NCBI GenBank assembly: GCA_028583605.1
Contig: CM053332.1
Span: 19,974,351-20,038,350 of the forward strand
Direction: 5' to 3'
Length of the DNA stretch: 64,000 nucleotides
DNA from: Dastarcus helophoroides
Lineage: Eukaryota; Arthropoda; Insecta; Coleoptera; Bothrideridae
The notes below the pieces were generated by a model, which had not been told where the DNA came from, searched no databases, and saw nothing but the letters and a program-made list of their open reading frames with translations. The stretch's first letter is position 1. Each line of letters begins with the position of its first letter. Of the stretch, positions 1-13,452 are shown piece by piece. Position numbers and translations under genes: made by a program.

Positions 1-149
1 TCCATCCATCCATCCATCCATCCATCCATCCATCCATCCATCCATCCATCCATCCATCCATCCATCCATCCATCCATCCATCCATCCATCCATCCATCCA
101 TCCATCCATCCATCCATCCATCCATCCATCCATCCATCCATCCATCCAT
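1..149. repeat. (CCAT)n microsatellite
   Basis: This is an essentially perfect tetranucleotide array of about 37 units that opens the window, so its left end is not seen. It passes directly into a TCTA array, which suggests one expanded microsatellite with a unit change. Confidence 0.97.
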
Positions 150-345
150 CTATCTATCTATCTATCTATCTTATCTATCTATCTATCTGTGTATCTATCT
201 ATCTGTCTATCTATCTATCTGTCTATCTATCTATCTATCTATCTGTCTGGCTGTCTGTCTATCTATCTTTCTATCTATCTGCGTGTTTGCCTATTTATCT
301 ATGTATCTTTCTGTCTGTCTGCCTGTCTATCTATCTATTTATCTA
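148..345. repeat. (TCTA)n/(TCTG)n compound microsatellite
   Basis: TCTA units are mixed with TCTG and a few degenerate units (TCTT, TTTA). The open frame across it, a peptide of YLSI-type repeats, follows from the 4-bp unit and is not evidence of a gene. Confidence 0.95.
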
Positions 346-960
346 TCTATACACAAACAGCAGTAAGCGATAAAACCACACCAAGAATTTGATAAATAAA
401 TCAATATCTTAATTAACTCATGGTAATTAATGGAGCCGTCACATTTTCTTAAAATCAAACGACAGACGCCCGATTCCCTGCGTGTTGAACTAGGCTAGCG
501 CCGGCGTCGATGTTAATAGATTTATGTGAACGTTTGAACATGCTGAAAACGATGAGCGATGGAGCTGCGAATTTTCTCAATTTATGAAAACCAGGTAGCG
601 GATCGTCGTGATTTAACACGTACAACATGTAATAAGTTGAAAACACGTCCCCCGAACATAATGGCTTTCCACGACAATCCATCACTATCTGATGTATTGT
701 CGGCTGGAAGGGCTCTATATTGCAGTTTCATAGACCTACGGCGCACCCGACAATATCACCAACACTTTCGTCCGATCTTTACGACATCGTTTGTTTTATT
801 GATATGCCACAAATGTAAATGGACGGCGGCAAAGTTTAGAAATTTTAATAAATTACGACTAAATTGCATTATTAGAATTAAAAATTTTAGTAACTAATTG
901 GTACCAGATTAAAAATAGTTAACGAGTGACAAGTAAAAATATTGACCTTAATGCTAGTAA
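346..960. other. Low-copy non-coding DNA, no gene seen
   Basis: This stretch has ordinary base composition with no recognisable domain. Two overlapping opposite-strand open frames (76 and 112 codons) have no protein-like features that I recognise. I see no RNA gene or transposon end in it. Confidence 0.5.
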
Positions 961-1843
961 GGATAATTAGAACTACATTCTAAATTCTACGTTCTATATT
1001 CTACATTTTATATTCTACATTCTACATTCTACATTATATATTCTACATTCTATATTCTACATTCTACATTCTTCATTCCACATTCTATTTTCTGCATTAT
1101 TCTTTCTGCATTTTACATTAGGCATTCTAAGTTTTATTTTTTACGTTCCACTACACATTTTAAATTTTTAATTCTACAATATATACTTTACATCCTACAT
1201 TTAACATTTCACTACATTTTATACGTATTCTACACTCTATATTTTAACTTCCACATTCCACATTCTCCATTCTATACTTTACATTCCACATTCTACATTC
1301 AATATTCTACATTTCACTTTCTGCATTTTACATTCTGCATTTTACGTTCTACATTCTACATTTTACATTCTACCTTGCACATTCTACTTTCTACATTCTA
1401 CATTCTGCATTCTACGTTCTACATTATATATTCTACTTTCTGTATTCTAAGTTTTACATTCTACTTTTTGCATTTTGCGTTCTATGTTCCACTACACATT
1501 CTACATTCTAAATTACACATTTTGCATTTCACATTTACATTTTACCACATTTACCACATTTCACATTTTACGTATTCTATATTCTACCTTCTGGTCAATT
1601 TATATCTATATCATTCTACATTCTACATTCTAGATCACACATCCTAAATCAGACATTTCACATCCTCCATCCCATATTGTACATACCACATCTTACATCC
1701 CACATCATTCCGCATTCTACGTTCTACATTCTACTTTGTACCTTCTACATTCTATTTTCTACACTCTACGTTCTACATTTTACATTCTAAATTTTACATT
1801 CTACAATCTACATTTCACATTCTTTATTCTACATTCTACATTT

Positions 1844-1950
1844 TAAAGTCAGCTGAAACAAATTTATATTTATGCATTTGCCTATCGGATTAGATTTGAC
1901 ATATCGCAGGCTAGTTCTGGCCTGAGGGTCACCTGTTGCACAGGCCTGTT
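1844..1950. repeat. Interspersed head module, copy a
   Basis: This is about 105 bp of non-heptamer sequence containing TATTTATGCATTTGCC, a GGATTAGATTTG segment and a GC-rich part ending CACAGGCCTG. The heptamer array resumes directly after it. Related copies lie at 2347, 3107 and 9743. The constant order (module, then heptamers) suggests the head or 3' part of a short mobile element whose tail seeded the array. I do not recognise the family. Confidence 0.75.
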
Positions 1951-2346
1951 TTACATTCTACCTTCTTTCTTCTACTTTCTACATTCTATCTTCTGCACTC
2001 TACATTCCGCATTCTATATTTCACATTTACCATTTTACATTCTACATTATACATTTTATGTTTTACAAAATACATTTTGCATTCTACAGTCTATATTATA
2101 CGTTCTTCATTCTGCATTTTTTATTCTACATTCTACATGTTACATTCTGCATTTTACATTCTACATGATACATTTTACATTTTACATTCAACATTCTACT
2201 TTCTGTATTCTAAGATCTACATTCTACTTTTTGCATTTTGCGTTCTGTATTCCACTACACATTCTATATTCTAAATTACACATTTTGCATTCCACATTTA
2301 CATTTTACCACATTTCACATTTTACGTATTTTATATTCTACCTTCT

Positions 2347-2440
2347 GGTCAATTTATATTTATGCATTTGCCTATCGGATTAGATTTGACATATCGCAGG
2401 CTAGATCTGGCCTGAGGGTCACCTGTTACACAGACCTGTT
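2347..2440. repeat. Interspersed head module, copy b
   Basis: This closely matches the module at 1844-1950 from the AATTTATATTTATGC segment to the CACAGACCTG end, followed again by ACATTCT heptamers. The offset from copy a is about 490 bp. Confidence 0.75.
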
Positions 2441-3106
2441 TTACATTCTACCTTATATCTTCTACTTTCTACATTCTATCTTCTGCACTCTACATTTCGC
2501 ATTCTATATTTCACATTTACCATTTTACATTCTACATTATACATTTTATATTTTACATAATACATATTGCATTCCACAGTCTATATTATACGTTCTACAT
2601 TCTGCATTCTTTATTCTACATTCTACATGTTACATTCTACATTTTACATTCCACATGCTACATTTTACATTCTACATTCTACTTTCTGTATTCTTAGTTC
2701 AACATTCTACTTTTTGCATTTTGCGTTCTATGTTCCACTACACATTCTACATTCTAAATTACACATTTTGCATTCCACATTTACATTTTACCACATTTCA
2801 CATTTTACGTATTCTATATTCTACTTTCTGGTCAATTTATATCTATATCATTCTACATTCTACATTCTAGATCACACATCCTAAATCATACATTTCACAT
2901 CCTCAATCCCATGTTGTACATACCACATCTTACATCCCACATCATTCTGCATTCTACGTTCTACATTCTACTTTGTACCTTCTACATTCTATTTTCTACA
3001 CTCTACGTTCTACATTCTACGTTCTACATTTTACATTCTACATTTTACTTTTCTACATTTTACATTCTACAATTTACATTTCACATTCTATATTCTACAT
3101 TCTACA

Positions 3107-3212
3107 TTTTAAAGTCAGATGAAACAAATTTATATTTATGCATTTGTCTATCGGATTAGATTTGGCAAATTGCAGGCTAGATCTGGCCTGAGGGTCACCT
3201 GTTACACAGGCC
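3107..3212. repeat. Interspersed head module, copy c
   Basis: This is a third copy of the module, including the TAAAGTCAG start shared with copy a and the TGGCCTGAGGGTCACC segment. It differs by a few substitutions and is followed by heptamer DNA. Confidence 0.75.
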
Positions 3213-3581
3213 ATCTTACATTCTATCTTCCACTTTCTGCATTCTATCTTCTGCACTTCACATTCCGCATTCTATATTTCTCATTTACCACTTTACATTC
3301 TTTATTGTACATTTTATATTTTACATAATACATTTTGCATTCTACAGACAATATTCTACATTCTACATTGTACATTTAATATTTTATATAATACATTTTG
3401 CATTCTACAGTCAATATTCTACATTCTACATTTTACATTCTACATTGTACATTTTATATTTTACATAATACATTTTGCATTCTACAGTCAATATTCCACA
3501 TTCTACATTCTACAATCTGCATTCTACATGCTACATTCCACATTTTACATTCTACATTCTACATTCTACATTCTACATTCT

Positions 3582-3745
3582 ACATTATACATTATACATT
3601 ATACATTATACATTATACATTATACATTATACATTATACATTATACATTATACATTATACATTATACATTATACATTATACATTATACATTATACATTAT
3701 ACATTATACATTATACATTATACATTATACATTATACATTATGCA
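3582..3745. repeat. (ACATTAT)n near-perfect heptamer block
   Basis: About 23 nearly identical copies of ACATTAT lie inside the more degenerate ACATTCT array. The homogeneity points to a recent local expansion of one unit variant. Longer open frames across it come from the repeat itself. Confidence 0.95.
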
Positions 3746-4075
3746 TTATACATTGTACATTCTACATGTTACATTCCACATTCTACATTTTACATTCTAC
3801 ATTGTACATTCTACATTATACATTCTACATTTCACATTTTACGTGTTACATTCTACATTTTACATTCTACATTCTATATTTCACATTCTACATTTCATTT
3901 TCTACATTTTACATTTTATATTCTACATTTAACATTTTGCATATTACATTCTTCAAACTACACATTATATTCTATATTCTACATTTTTATTCTACATTAT
4001 ATATTTTACATTGCACATTTCACATTCCACTACATTCGACATTCTACATATTTTATATTCAACATTCTGGTCAAT

Positions 4076-5860
4076 TTAAGTCTATGCCAACAAGAAAAAT
4101 ACAAAAACCTTAGCTTCAGTAAAGTGGTTAGAACTTCAATTATTTTCAGGATTTTTTTGAAAATTTTGCCTAATTATCATTACTTATGTGTAAAGCGGCT
4201 GAATCTGGGTCTTTGCAAAGACGTTTTATTGATTTTTCTTAGAAGTCTAGAAATTAGCTCAACTTTTCTGGCTAGATCTGGACGAAGAGCACAGGACAAG
4301 CGATTTGAAACGTTATGAAGTAATTTAAATTGTAAATATTTATTTCAGAGAGGAGTGCGCCAGAAATGCAAAACGTAAACAAAAGAATGCTTTCAGCTTG
4401 AGAGTAACTCAATTAAGTTTTAAATTATGGATAATAAAATATTCAAAGCCAATAAACCGACGTTTCCGCTTCCGAAGTAATCACCAAAAATAAATAGAAA
4501 TTAGATGCTGTAGGAGAAGATTTAAGAAACAATTTTTTTACCAAAAAACGGAAGCAACTTCATTACGAAACTCACACGAAAATTATATTAATTTCAGCAA
4601 CAAATTGAGGGCTCTTCCAAATCCGCTTTTATACGACTTTGGGCTACAAAACCTTGATGATTGGCAACAAAGTTTTAAAATTTTAAAAATACGTTATATG
4701 AATAACATTTTTAAACTAATTTTTGTAAAATAATTTCAAGTTAAATAATTTTAAAAAAATTATATTGACTCCGTTTTTAATTAATTAATATACAAGGTAT
4801 CTCAGTCAAAATTTCATTCGTTTTAATCGCATTTTCGAAAGGTTTAGTAGTTAAAGCAAAAAATTGAAAAATAAATTATTCGACTTTTAAAATAAATTGC
4901 TGGTATAATCGCAGATGATGCAGTAATGCAAAACCTGGTCCGGTGTTAGCAAATATTTATTGAAACATTGTGGAATTTTTGAATAGCTGTTGCATTTTAA
5001 TCGTTAATAAAGTTTAATAGTTATGAATATTAAAGAATTTGACGAAGTAAGGGTATGTCAATTATTTTAAAATGAAGAAAATCAACCCCTCCTTCCTAAC
5101 TATGGGAGGTTAGAAGTCTCACTTTATCCATGTCTTTGCAATTTCATTTTTTTTCACTTAATTTTCTTCTGCAAGTCAATATCATTATCGACACATTTTC
5201 ATGCAAAAAAAATTGAATCATTCAACGAGTTTTTCGAAGCCCTTTGGGCCGAAAGTTGACGACTGCCATGTTTTCATCTTTAGAGCAGACTCACCAGTGT
5301 TTTATTTATTTGTTGTCTGCCGAGTGACGCAGCTGTCGCATTCTTCTTCTTATTTGGCGAGGTCGAATCTGTTTGGAGTCAGCAATAGCCCGGAAACGGC
5401 GTACGTGGAAAACTAATCAAGAATTCATATTAGTTATTTTTCTATGTTTCTTTAAATTATTGACATTGGGATGGGACACCCGGTAAACATAAAAGGAGAG
5501 TAAATATATGCCAGTAATTTAAATATTATTGTTTTAAATGCTGATCTTTTAATAAACATTATGTAAGAAGCCACGCAATTGTTTTTCTAGTGTCTTTTTT
5601 TTTCTTTTCATCCAAAATTAATCAGTGGCAACTAAACCAATTTTGATTTAGTTGCCACTGAATTAATTAAGGTCATGTCTATTTCAGTTTAACTAAAATA
5701 TGTGAAAAATGGTCATTAAAGGTTAAATGTCAATTCAGAAGAGTTTCGCCTCTGGTATGGTCGACATACTGAGTTACCGTGCTCTGATGTTTTGAAATTG
5801 GCCTTTTCATTCTTTCATTTGTGCATATTCCCTTATATTCCTCTTTTCATTTATTGCTTC
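4076..5860. other. AT-rich low-copy DNA, no gene seen
   Basis: This AT-rich sequence has no array and no recognisable coding domain. The longest frame (5201-5416, 71 codons) has no features I recognise. It holds one compact inverted repeat at 5623-5660, listed separately. Confidence 0.45.
5623..5660. repeat. Perfect 14-bp inverted repeat with 10-nt loop
   Basis: CAGTGGCAACTAAA (5623-5636) is the exact reverse complement of TTTAGTTGCCACTG (5647-5660). AATTAAT lies on both sides (5616-5622 and 5661-5667), which could be a target duplication or coincidence in AT-rich DNA. The CAGTGGC ends resemble hAT-type termini, so this may be a collapsed mini-element. Confidence 0.6.
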
Positions 5861-5867
5861 TTTTCTT

Positions 5868-5912
5868 TGTTCCTGAAGAAGCCCTCTACGATGATGAGCG
5901 AAACGTCGAACA
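5868..5912 (+). ncRNA. Degenerate hammerhead-ribozyme-like motif
   Basis: The order is CTGAAGA (5873-5879, matching the CUGANGA core), a 20-nt stem II region, GAAA (5900-5903), palindromic ACGT stem III (5903-5906), C as the H17 position (5907), then GAACA (5908-5912). The last part pairs with TGTTC (5868-5872), giving a 5-bp stem I. Stem II is poor: only GC and TC pair with GA and GC around a bulge. The three core blocks and stem I fit a type I hammerhead, but the weak stem II suggests decay. The 3' flank (5908-5961) reappears as an inverted duplication at 52378-52478. Confidence 0.55.
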
Positions 5913-8169
5913 CTTTTAGTAGTTCTTTGACACCCGGAAGAAGTATATCCTGAAATGTCAGCTTTTGGTACGTTTCTGCACATCGACAGAATGACATAAC
6001 ACTTTTGCTCCAGAATCCGTTTAGTCTATCTACTCACGTTGGCGAGAAACTTGAACGTTTTGAGAGATTTTCAAATAATTTTTTGCTGTCGTTTGTACCG
6101 GAATACCAGTTATGATAAAATTTGATATCCTTGGCAAAAACACAACTCGTAATTATCTAACAAAGCTAGGAATTCTTGGGACATAAATTATGACCGAAAG
6201 TTTTCCAATAAGACGCGAGCCTCTGTGTTTGTTATACGCAGCGACAGCGCATAGGGACCACTATATCAATGCGAGGGAGTAATACGGACTTATTTCGATA
6301 TATTTATGATCACTTTAAGTGATATCAGCCCTGTCTGCAGCAATTTCGATGGCGTTTATTTCGTTTGCTAAAAAGAAAAGATAAGCTGCATGTAAGGGAT
6401 ACTAGTTAATGACAGCCGTTGTTCCTGGTTTGCTCAGATAAGTTAATAGACACTAGATATCTTAAGCTCCTTAAATTCAATCTTCCTGTGGGCGATTGCT
6501 GGAATAACAGCATAATATCATTACTTTTAACTGAAAAATATATCTCCTATTGCACTCGAACCCCCCATGTCAATAATCGTTGTTACAAGCAGACCAAGAT
6601 TGGTAAATTATTCGGATTATTATGAATAATAATCCCAAACTTCGATCAAAAATAAAAAAACCTATTTCACTATTTATGCTTACTATCCCAAACAAAATTA
6701 TACCGTTTCATGAAGGAGCAAATTAAACACCCTCAAGATTTTTGCAAATCTTAATCAATTTTTGATTCAAGAAAAAGCATCTTTTGGTAAATATCATTTA
6801 AAAATTGAAACCGAACTTTTTTTAAATTCAAAATTTAGATCTTAAACTGCAGACTTCCACCTTTTACTAAAAATATTTACTTCGATTTCAAAATTTCAGC
6901 TTTTAAGTTGCAATTAAAGAACATAAATAAAAACTCCAACTTTAAACTTGACCTTGTCAAAGAAAAAAAATTAAAACAAAAAAAAAGGAAACGAAACAAA
7001 ACCTTTCTGAGCAGTTTCTCAATTTATAAAATATACGATACGCTACTGAAATGACTTCACAAAATATGGAATCCTTAAAAAATTATGTATACATATTTTT
7101 CGTTTTCTTTATCTTTTATTATAACAGATGGTCAGGTGTATGTTACATCTCTCAACAGAAATAGAATAATTCGACCAATGAGAAAAATGTTTGCATATTA
7201 CACGTACCATATTTATCAATGTATCGTTTTGACGTGCATCGTGAACTTGAATACACCTATTTCCCTAGCTGGGGTGACCGTTGGAGCCTAGATGGCAACG
7301 GCAGGTCAAAGTAAAAGGTTCACTTTCTAATTTATGAACTTTGAAGCATGATGGTAACATGAATTAGTGTCATGGTGTTTCAAATTAGCGTAATGATGAA
7401 GCGAATTACCGTCATGAAAAAGTTTTCACTTCAAAAAATAGTTTGATTTCGTCTATCGACTGCTAACTGTAGTATTAGTAGGAAATACTAATTTTACCAG
7501 TTCGACTTGAGCGATTTTTAATCAGTTTCAAGCTAGAACTCGAATTTGACATTTCATTATATCATCACTGCGAAATTACGTACTTCAAAGTAAACACAGC
7601 TAACAGGCCATTTCGTCGTTCCATCAGCGCGGAGGTACAAGTGCAATTGACAATAGAAAAAAATTCACGTCATATTGGTTCAAAACAATTAAATTCTTTG
7701 TCTACCGTCTGAAAAAGTAATTACTACCGTTTCGTTTCAACGTCAGTGGATCACATGTCACCGATGAAATTGCACAAACTCCCCAGGACAGACATGATTG
7801 CAGTTTGTAAAATAATACAGCATGAAATGTTTAAGCCTCTAGTTTCCGAATGTTGCTCGTGACAGATAAAATGAGAAAATAAGGGGGTTTTAGAAAGTTA
7901 AATAGTTCTCAGCTTTTAATTTACATGAGAAAAATAATACGGCGTTTGACTAATAACTGAATAAATTTAATTCCTAGGTAATTAGTGCTCGAGATGGTTC
8001 AGCTAAGCTTTTGTGACGTTTCGGATTTTGCGGTGGAAAACAAACATATTTGAAACGGAAATACGACTGCCAGGTAAAATGGAACTGAGCTTGCTTTAAA
8101 GTTGTTGACATTTCCCATATGACACATCGCAATATGTACTGCGAAACATTAAATTATTTATCACTAATT
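5913..8169. other. AT-rich low-copy DNA, no gene seen
   Basis: The first about 50 bases (TTTTAGTAGTTCTTTGACAC and onward to about 5961) belong to the repeat that carries the ribozyme-like motif. The rest is AT-rich sequence with only short open frames (up to 68 codons at 6419-6625 and 7085-7291) lacking recognisable features. Confidence 0.45.
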
Positions 8170-8320
8170 GAAATACAGGTCTGGTCCCCTGAAACAAACA
8201 AAGATTAAAAAACACAACGCGTTTCGAGAGCCAAGCTATCATCTTCAGAGAGACACTCTCTAATTACTGTGTTTTTTAATCTTTCTTGGTTTCAGGGGAC
8301 AAGTTTCGTATTTCAATTTT
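8170..8320 (-). mobile_element. Foldback element with hammerhead core, copy 1
   Basis: Inverted arms begin at about 8183 (GTCCCCTGAAAC) and end at about 8300 (GTTTCAGGGGAC), with 2 differences in about 32 bases. Read on the minus strand, the centre has CTGAAGA (8248-8242), stem II GATAGC/GCTCTC with one mismatch, loop TTG, GAAA and CGCGTT (to 8216). The expected 3' strand of stem I (AGAG) is missing directly after CGCGTT, so this copy is probably inactive. The flanking arms are an extension of stem I. Confidence 0.75.
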
Positions 8321-9742
8321 TGTTTTTTTAAATGTCAGCCTCTTTTTGAAAAGTTTTACTTTCATTTAAGATAGCGGTTTTTCTGAAAATTTTGACTTCT
8401 CTGGACTAAATTTATTAAAAAGTTTAATTTTCCTTAAAATGTTTGCCGCTTTTTAAAAATTTTGACCCCCAAATTTTTTAGAATTTCAACCTTTTCTCGA
8501 ATTAGACTTCTAAATTTCGACTTGCTTCAAAAAATTCCAATGTTTTTGAAAATCGTTCTTTACAAGTTCTGGGCTGTTGGAAATTTTATCTTTGTTTCGA
8601 AATTTTGTATTTCCAAATTTCGAGAAAAAATCAGGCTTGTAAATTTCGACTTGGTTCAAAAAATTCCAATGTTCTTGAAAATCATTCTTTACAAATTTTG
8701 GGCGGTTTGCAAATTTTATTTTTTGTTTCAAAATTTTGTATTTCCAAACTTCGAGCAAAAATCAAAATAAATGTGTCGACCATTTTCTAAAATATAGACT
8801 TTTTCTTGTTGACTTCTTTAGTGGAGAGTTTTTATTGAATTTGATTTTTTTTTAATATGGTTTTATTTCACTTTTTTCTATTTTCGCCCGTTTTAAGTTT
8901 TGACTGTTACAATTTTATTTTTTGTTTGAAAATTTTGTATTTCCAAACTTCGAGACAAAATCAAAATAAATGTGTCGACCATTTCCAAAATATAGACTTT
9001 TTCTGATATTTTTGACTTCTTTAGTGAAGAGTTTTTATTGAATTTGAATTTTTTTTAAATATCGTTTTGTTTCACCTTTTTTCAATTTTCTCTCGTTTTA
9101 AATTTTGGCTGTTACAAGTTTCATTTTTTTTTAATTTTGTTTTATCCTGAACACGGACTTTTTTTAAACTTTTTATCAAATTCCAACCCTGTCAAAATTT
9201 ATTGACTTGTTTCGAAATATTCTGCTTCTATTAAAAATGTTGACTTCTTTTTTAAACTTCGACATTGAAAATTACAACTTTTTTTGAAAAATGTTACCAT
9301 ATTTTAATTTCAACTCTCGACTTTAACTCAAAGATTTAGCTTCGAAAATTTCCACCTTTTTTGGATATTTTCGAATTTTTTAAAGTATTTTTTTCAAATT
9401 TTGATTGTCTTTCAAAATTTAAATTTTTTTAAAATATTATCACTTAGATTTTGACTTTATTGACGAATTCCACTTTTTTTAACATTTTGAAATACTTTGC
9501 ACTTTTGACTTTTTTAAAGATTTCCACATTTTCAAGATTTCCATTTTTTTTAAACTTGCATTTTTTCTCAAAATTTTGTATTCTTTTTTAATTTTATTTT
9601 TTTATTTTTTAGGGACAAAAGGTTTAGCTCAAAATTTCCAAAATTAATTTTGAATGAAAGTAAAGAAAATGTAATAATTCCTAGTTTAAACTCAAATATT
9701 TTGTGAAGGAAATTAAAATTTCTAGGAAAAGCTCAAACAACC
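8321..9742. repeat. Degenerate TTTCGACTTTTT-type AT-rich DNA
   Basis: T-rich sequence with recurring TTTTGACTTTTT and AAATTTCGAC motifs. Short tandem duplications are visible: a unit of about 129 bp (CAAAAAATTCC at 8528 and 8657) and one of about 199 bp (around 8761 and 8960). No gene is seen. Confidence 0.6.
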
Positions 9743-9822
9743 CTATATTTATGCATCGGGTTAGATTTGACATGGTCGGGGACTGGATCTGGCCCAAGGG
9801 CCATCTGTTGCACAGGCCTGTT
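9743..9822. repeat. Interspersed head module, copy d
   Basis: This is a diverged fourth copy of the module seen at 1844, 2347 and 3107 (TATTTATGCAT, GGTTAGATTTGACAT, ending TTGCACAGGCCTG). It is again followed at once by ACATTCT heptamers, here starting a 3.6-kb block. Confidence 0.75.
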
Positions 9823-12800
9823 TTACATTCTACCTTCTACCTTCTTCCATCTTCTACTTTTTACCTCCTACTTTCTACCTTCTACCTTCTACATTCTACA
9901 TTCTACATTCTACATTCTACATTCTACATTCTACATTCTACATTCTACATTCTACATTTTACATTCTACGTTCTACATTCTACGTTCTGCATTCTACCTT
10001 CTACTTTCTACCTTCGACGTTCTATTTTCTGTACTCTTTATTCCGAATTCTGTATTTCACATTTAATATTCTGCATTATACATTCTACATTCTGCATTCT
10101 ACATTCTACATTCTACATACTACATTCTACATTCCACATTCTACATTCTACATTCTACGTTCTGCCTTCTACCTTCTTCTTTTCACCTTAGGCATTCTAT
10201 CCTTCTGCATTCTTTATTCGGCATTCTGCCTTCTATCTTTTAGGTTCTGCCTTCTAATTTCTACCTTTTACCTTTTACCTTCTACTTTCTACCTTCTACA
10301 TTCTATCTTCTACACTCTTCATTCCACACTCTATATTTTACATTCTACGTTATAAATTTTATATTTTACCTTCTGCATTATACGTTGTACATTCTTCATT
10401 CTACCTTCTACTTTCTATCTTCTACATTCTATATTCTACACTCTACATTCTATATTTCTCATTCAACATTCTACATTCTGCATTATACATTTTATATTTT
10501 ACATTTTACATTCTGCATTCTACGTTCTAAATTCTACATTCTACTTTCTACATTCTATTTTCTGCACTCTACATTTTAACGTTCAAAATTCTACATTAGG
10601 CATTTTACATTTTACACTTCATATTCTACATTCCACATTCTTTATTCTACATTCGGTATTCTACATTCTACATTTAACATTCTACAATTTTACATTTTAT
10701 CTTTTACTTCCTATCTTCTACAATATGTCTTCTACACTCTATATTTCACATCCAATAATTCTACATTCTGCATCATACATTTTATATTCTACATTTTACA
10801 TTCTGCACTCTACGTTCTACATTATGCATTCCACCTTCTACTTTCTACCTTTTACATTCTATTTTCTGCACTCCACATTCTATATTTCACATTCAACATT
10901 TTACGTTGGGCATTTTATATTTTACACTTTACATTTTACATTTTGCATTTTACATTCCACATTCTACATTATACATTATACATTAAACATTCTGCATTCT
11001 ACATACCACATTCAACATTTTACATTCTACATTATACATTCTACATTCTATATTCTGCATTTTACATTTTACCTTCCACATTTTACCTTCTACATTTTAC
11101 ATTCTACATTGTACATTCCACATTCCACATTTTACATTCCATATTCTGCATTCTACATTTTACATTCTACATCCTACATTTAACATTCCACAATTCTACA
11201 TTCTACCTTCTACCTTCTACATTCTATTTTCTACACTCTACATTTCACATTTCAACGTTTAACATTCTACATGAGGCATTTTACATTTTACACTTTTCAT
11301 TTCACATTCTACATTCTACATTCTACATTCTGCATTCTACATTCTACATTCTACATTTTACATTCTACATTCTACATTCTACAGTCTACATTCTACATTC
11401 TACATTCTACATTCTACATTCTACATTTAACATTCTACATTCTACATTTAACATCCCACATTTTACATTCTACATTTTACATTCTAAATTCTACATTCTA
11501 CATTTTAAATTTAACATTCTACAATTCAACATTTTACCTTCTACTTTCTACCTTCTACAATCAATCTTCTACACTCTACATTTTATATTTCACATTTAAC
11601 ATTCCACATTCTGCATCATACATTTTATATTCTACATTTTACATTCTGCATTTCACGTTCTACAGTCTACATTCCACCTTCTACTTTTAACCTTTTACAT
11701 TCTATTTTCTACACTCCACTTTCTATATTTTACATTCAACATTCTACGTTAAGCATTTTAAATTTTACACTTTACATTTTACATTCCGCATTCTACATTT
11801 CACATTCTACATTATATATTCTGCATTCTACATTCCACACTCTACATTTTACATTCTACATTCTTCATTCTACATTTTGCATTCTACATTTTACCTTCTA
11901 CATTTTACATTCTACATTCTACATTTCACATTTCACATTCTACATTCTACATTTTATATTCTGCATTCTACATTTTACATTCTACATCCTACATTTAATA
12001 TTCTGCAATTCTACATTCTACCTTCTTCTTTCTACCTTCTACATTCTACTTGCTACACTCTACATTTCACATTTCAACGATTAACATTCTACATTAGGCA
12101 TTTTACATTTTACACTTTACATTCTGCATTCTACATTCTCGATTTTACATTCTGCATTCTACATTCTACATTCTACATTTTACATTTTACATTTTACATT
12201 TTACATTTAACATTCTACAATTCTACATTTTACCTTCTACTTTCTACCTTCTACAATCTATCTCCTACACTCTATATTCCACATTCTTTATTTCACATTC
12301 AACATTCTAGAGTCTGCATCATACATTTTATTCTACATTTACATTCTGCATTTTACGTTCTACAGTCTACATTATGCATTCTACCTTCTACTTTCTACCT
12401 TCTACATTCTACATTCTACACTCCACATTCTATATTTCACATTCAACATTCTACGTTGGGCATTTTTAAATTTTACACTTTACATTTTACATTCTGCATT
12501 CTAGATTCCACATTCTACATTCTACATTATACATTCTGCATTCTACATTCCACATTCTACATTTTGCATTCTACATTTTACCTTCTACATTTTACATTTT
12601 ACATTCCACATTCTACATTCTACATTTTATATTCTGCATTCTACATCCTACATTTAACATTCTGCAATTCTATATTCTACCTTCTTCTTTCTATTTGTTA
12701 CACTCTACATTTCACATTTCAACGATCAACATTCTATATTGGGCATTTTACATTTTACACTTTACATTCTGCATTCTATATTTTTTACTCTACATTCTAC

Positions 12801-13450
12801 ATTCTCCACTTTACATTCTACATTCTACATTAAACATTGTACATCGTACATTCTACTTTTTACATTCTACATTCTACATTCTACATTCTACATTGAACAT
12901 TGTACATCGTAAATTCTACTTTTTACATTCTACATTATACATTCTGCATTCTTCATTTCACATTCTACATTTTACATTCTACGTTATACATTTTACATTC
13001 TATATTCTGCATTCCACATTTTATCTTCTACATTTTACATTCTACATTCTACGTTCCACATTCCGCATTCTACATTCTACATTTAACATTCCACAATTCT
13101 ACATTTTACCTTTTACTTTCCACCTTCTACAATCGATCTTCGACACTCTACATTTTACATTCAACATTCTACCTTCTACATTATACATTTTATATTGTAC
13201 ATTTTACATTCTGCATTCTACATTTAACATTCTACAATTTTACATTCTATCTTCCACTTTCAACCTTCTACAATCTATCTTCTAAACTTTACATTCGATA
13301 TTCTATATTTCGCATTCAATATTCTACCTTCTACATTATACATTTTATATTGTACATTTTACATTCTGCATTCTACGTTTTACAGTCTACATTATGCCTT
13401 CAACTTTTTACCTTCTACATTTTATTTTTGACACTCTACATTTCACATTC
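9823..13450. repeat. (ACATTCT)n heptamer satellite, block II
   Basis: A long degenerate heptamer array with a perfect run of about 10 units near 9888-9957. A higher-order repeat of roughly 290-480 bp is marked by GGCATTTTACATTTTACAC-type segments near 10905, 11272, 11750, 12095, 12450 and 12737. The 318-codon and similar frames are products of the 21-bp translation cycle, not genes. Confidence 0.95.
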
Positions 13451-13452
13451 TA

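Larger units (their letters stand above)
961..4075. repeat. (ACATTCT)n heptamer satellite, block I
   Basis: This is a degenerate tandem array of the 7-bp unit ACATTCT with variants ACATTTT, GCATTCT, ACGTTCT and ACATTAT. Because 7 is not a multiple of 3, the array translates as a 21-bp cycle (HSTFYIL) without stops in all forward frames, which explains the many long frames here. Larger duplications are superimposed: the segment from about 1390 to 1950 recurs near 2640-3215 with an offset of about 1240-1266 bp. Three non-heptamer modules (1844, 2347, 3107) are embedded. Confidence 0.95.
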
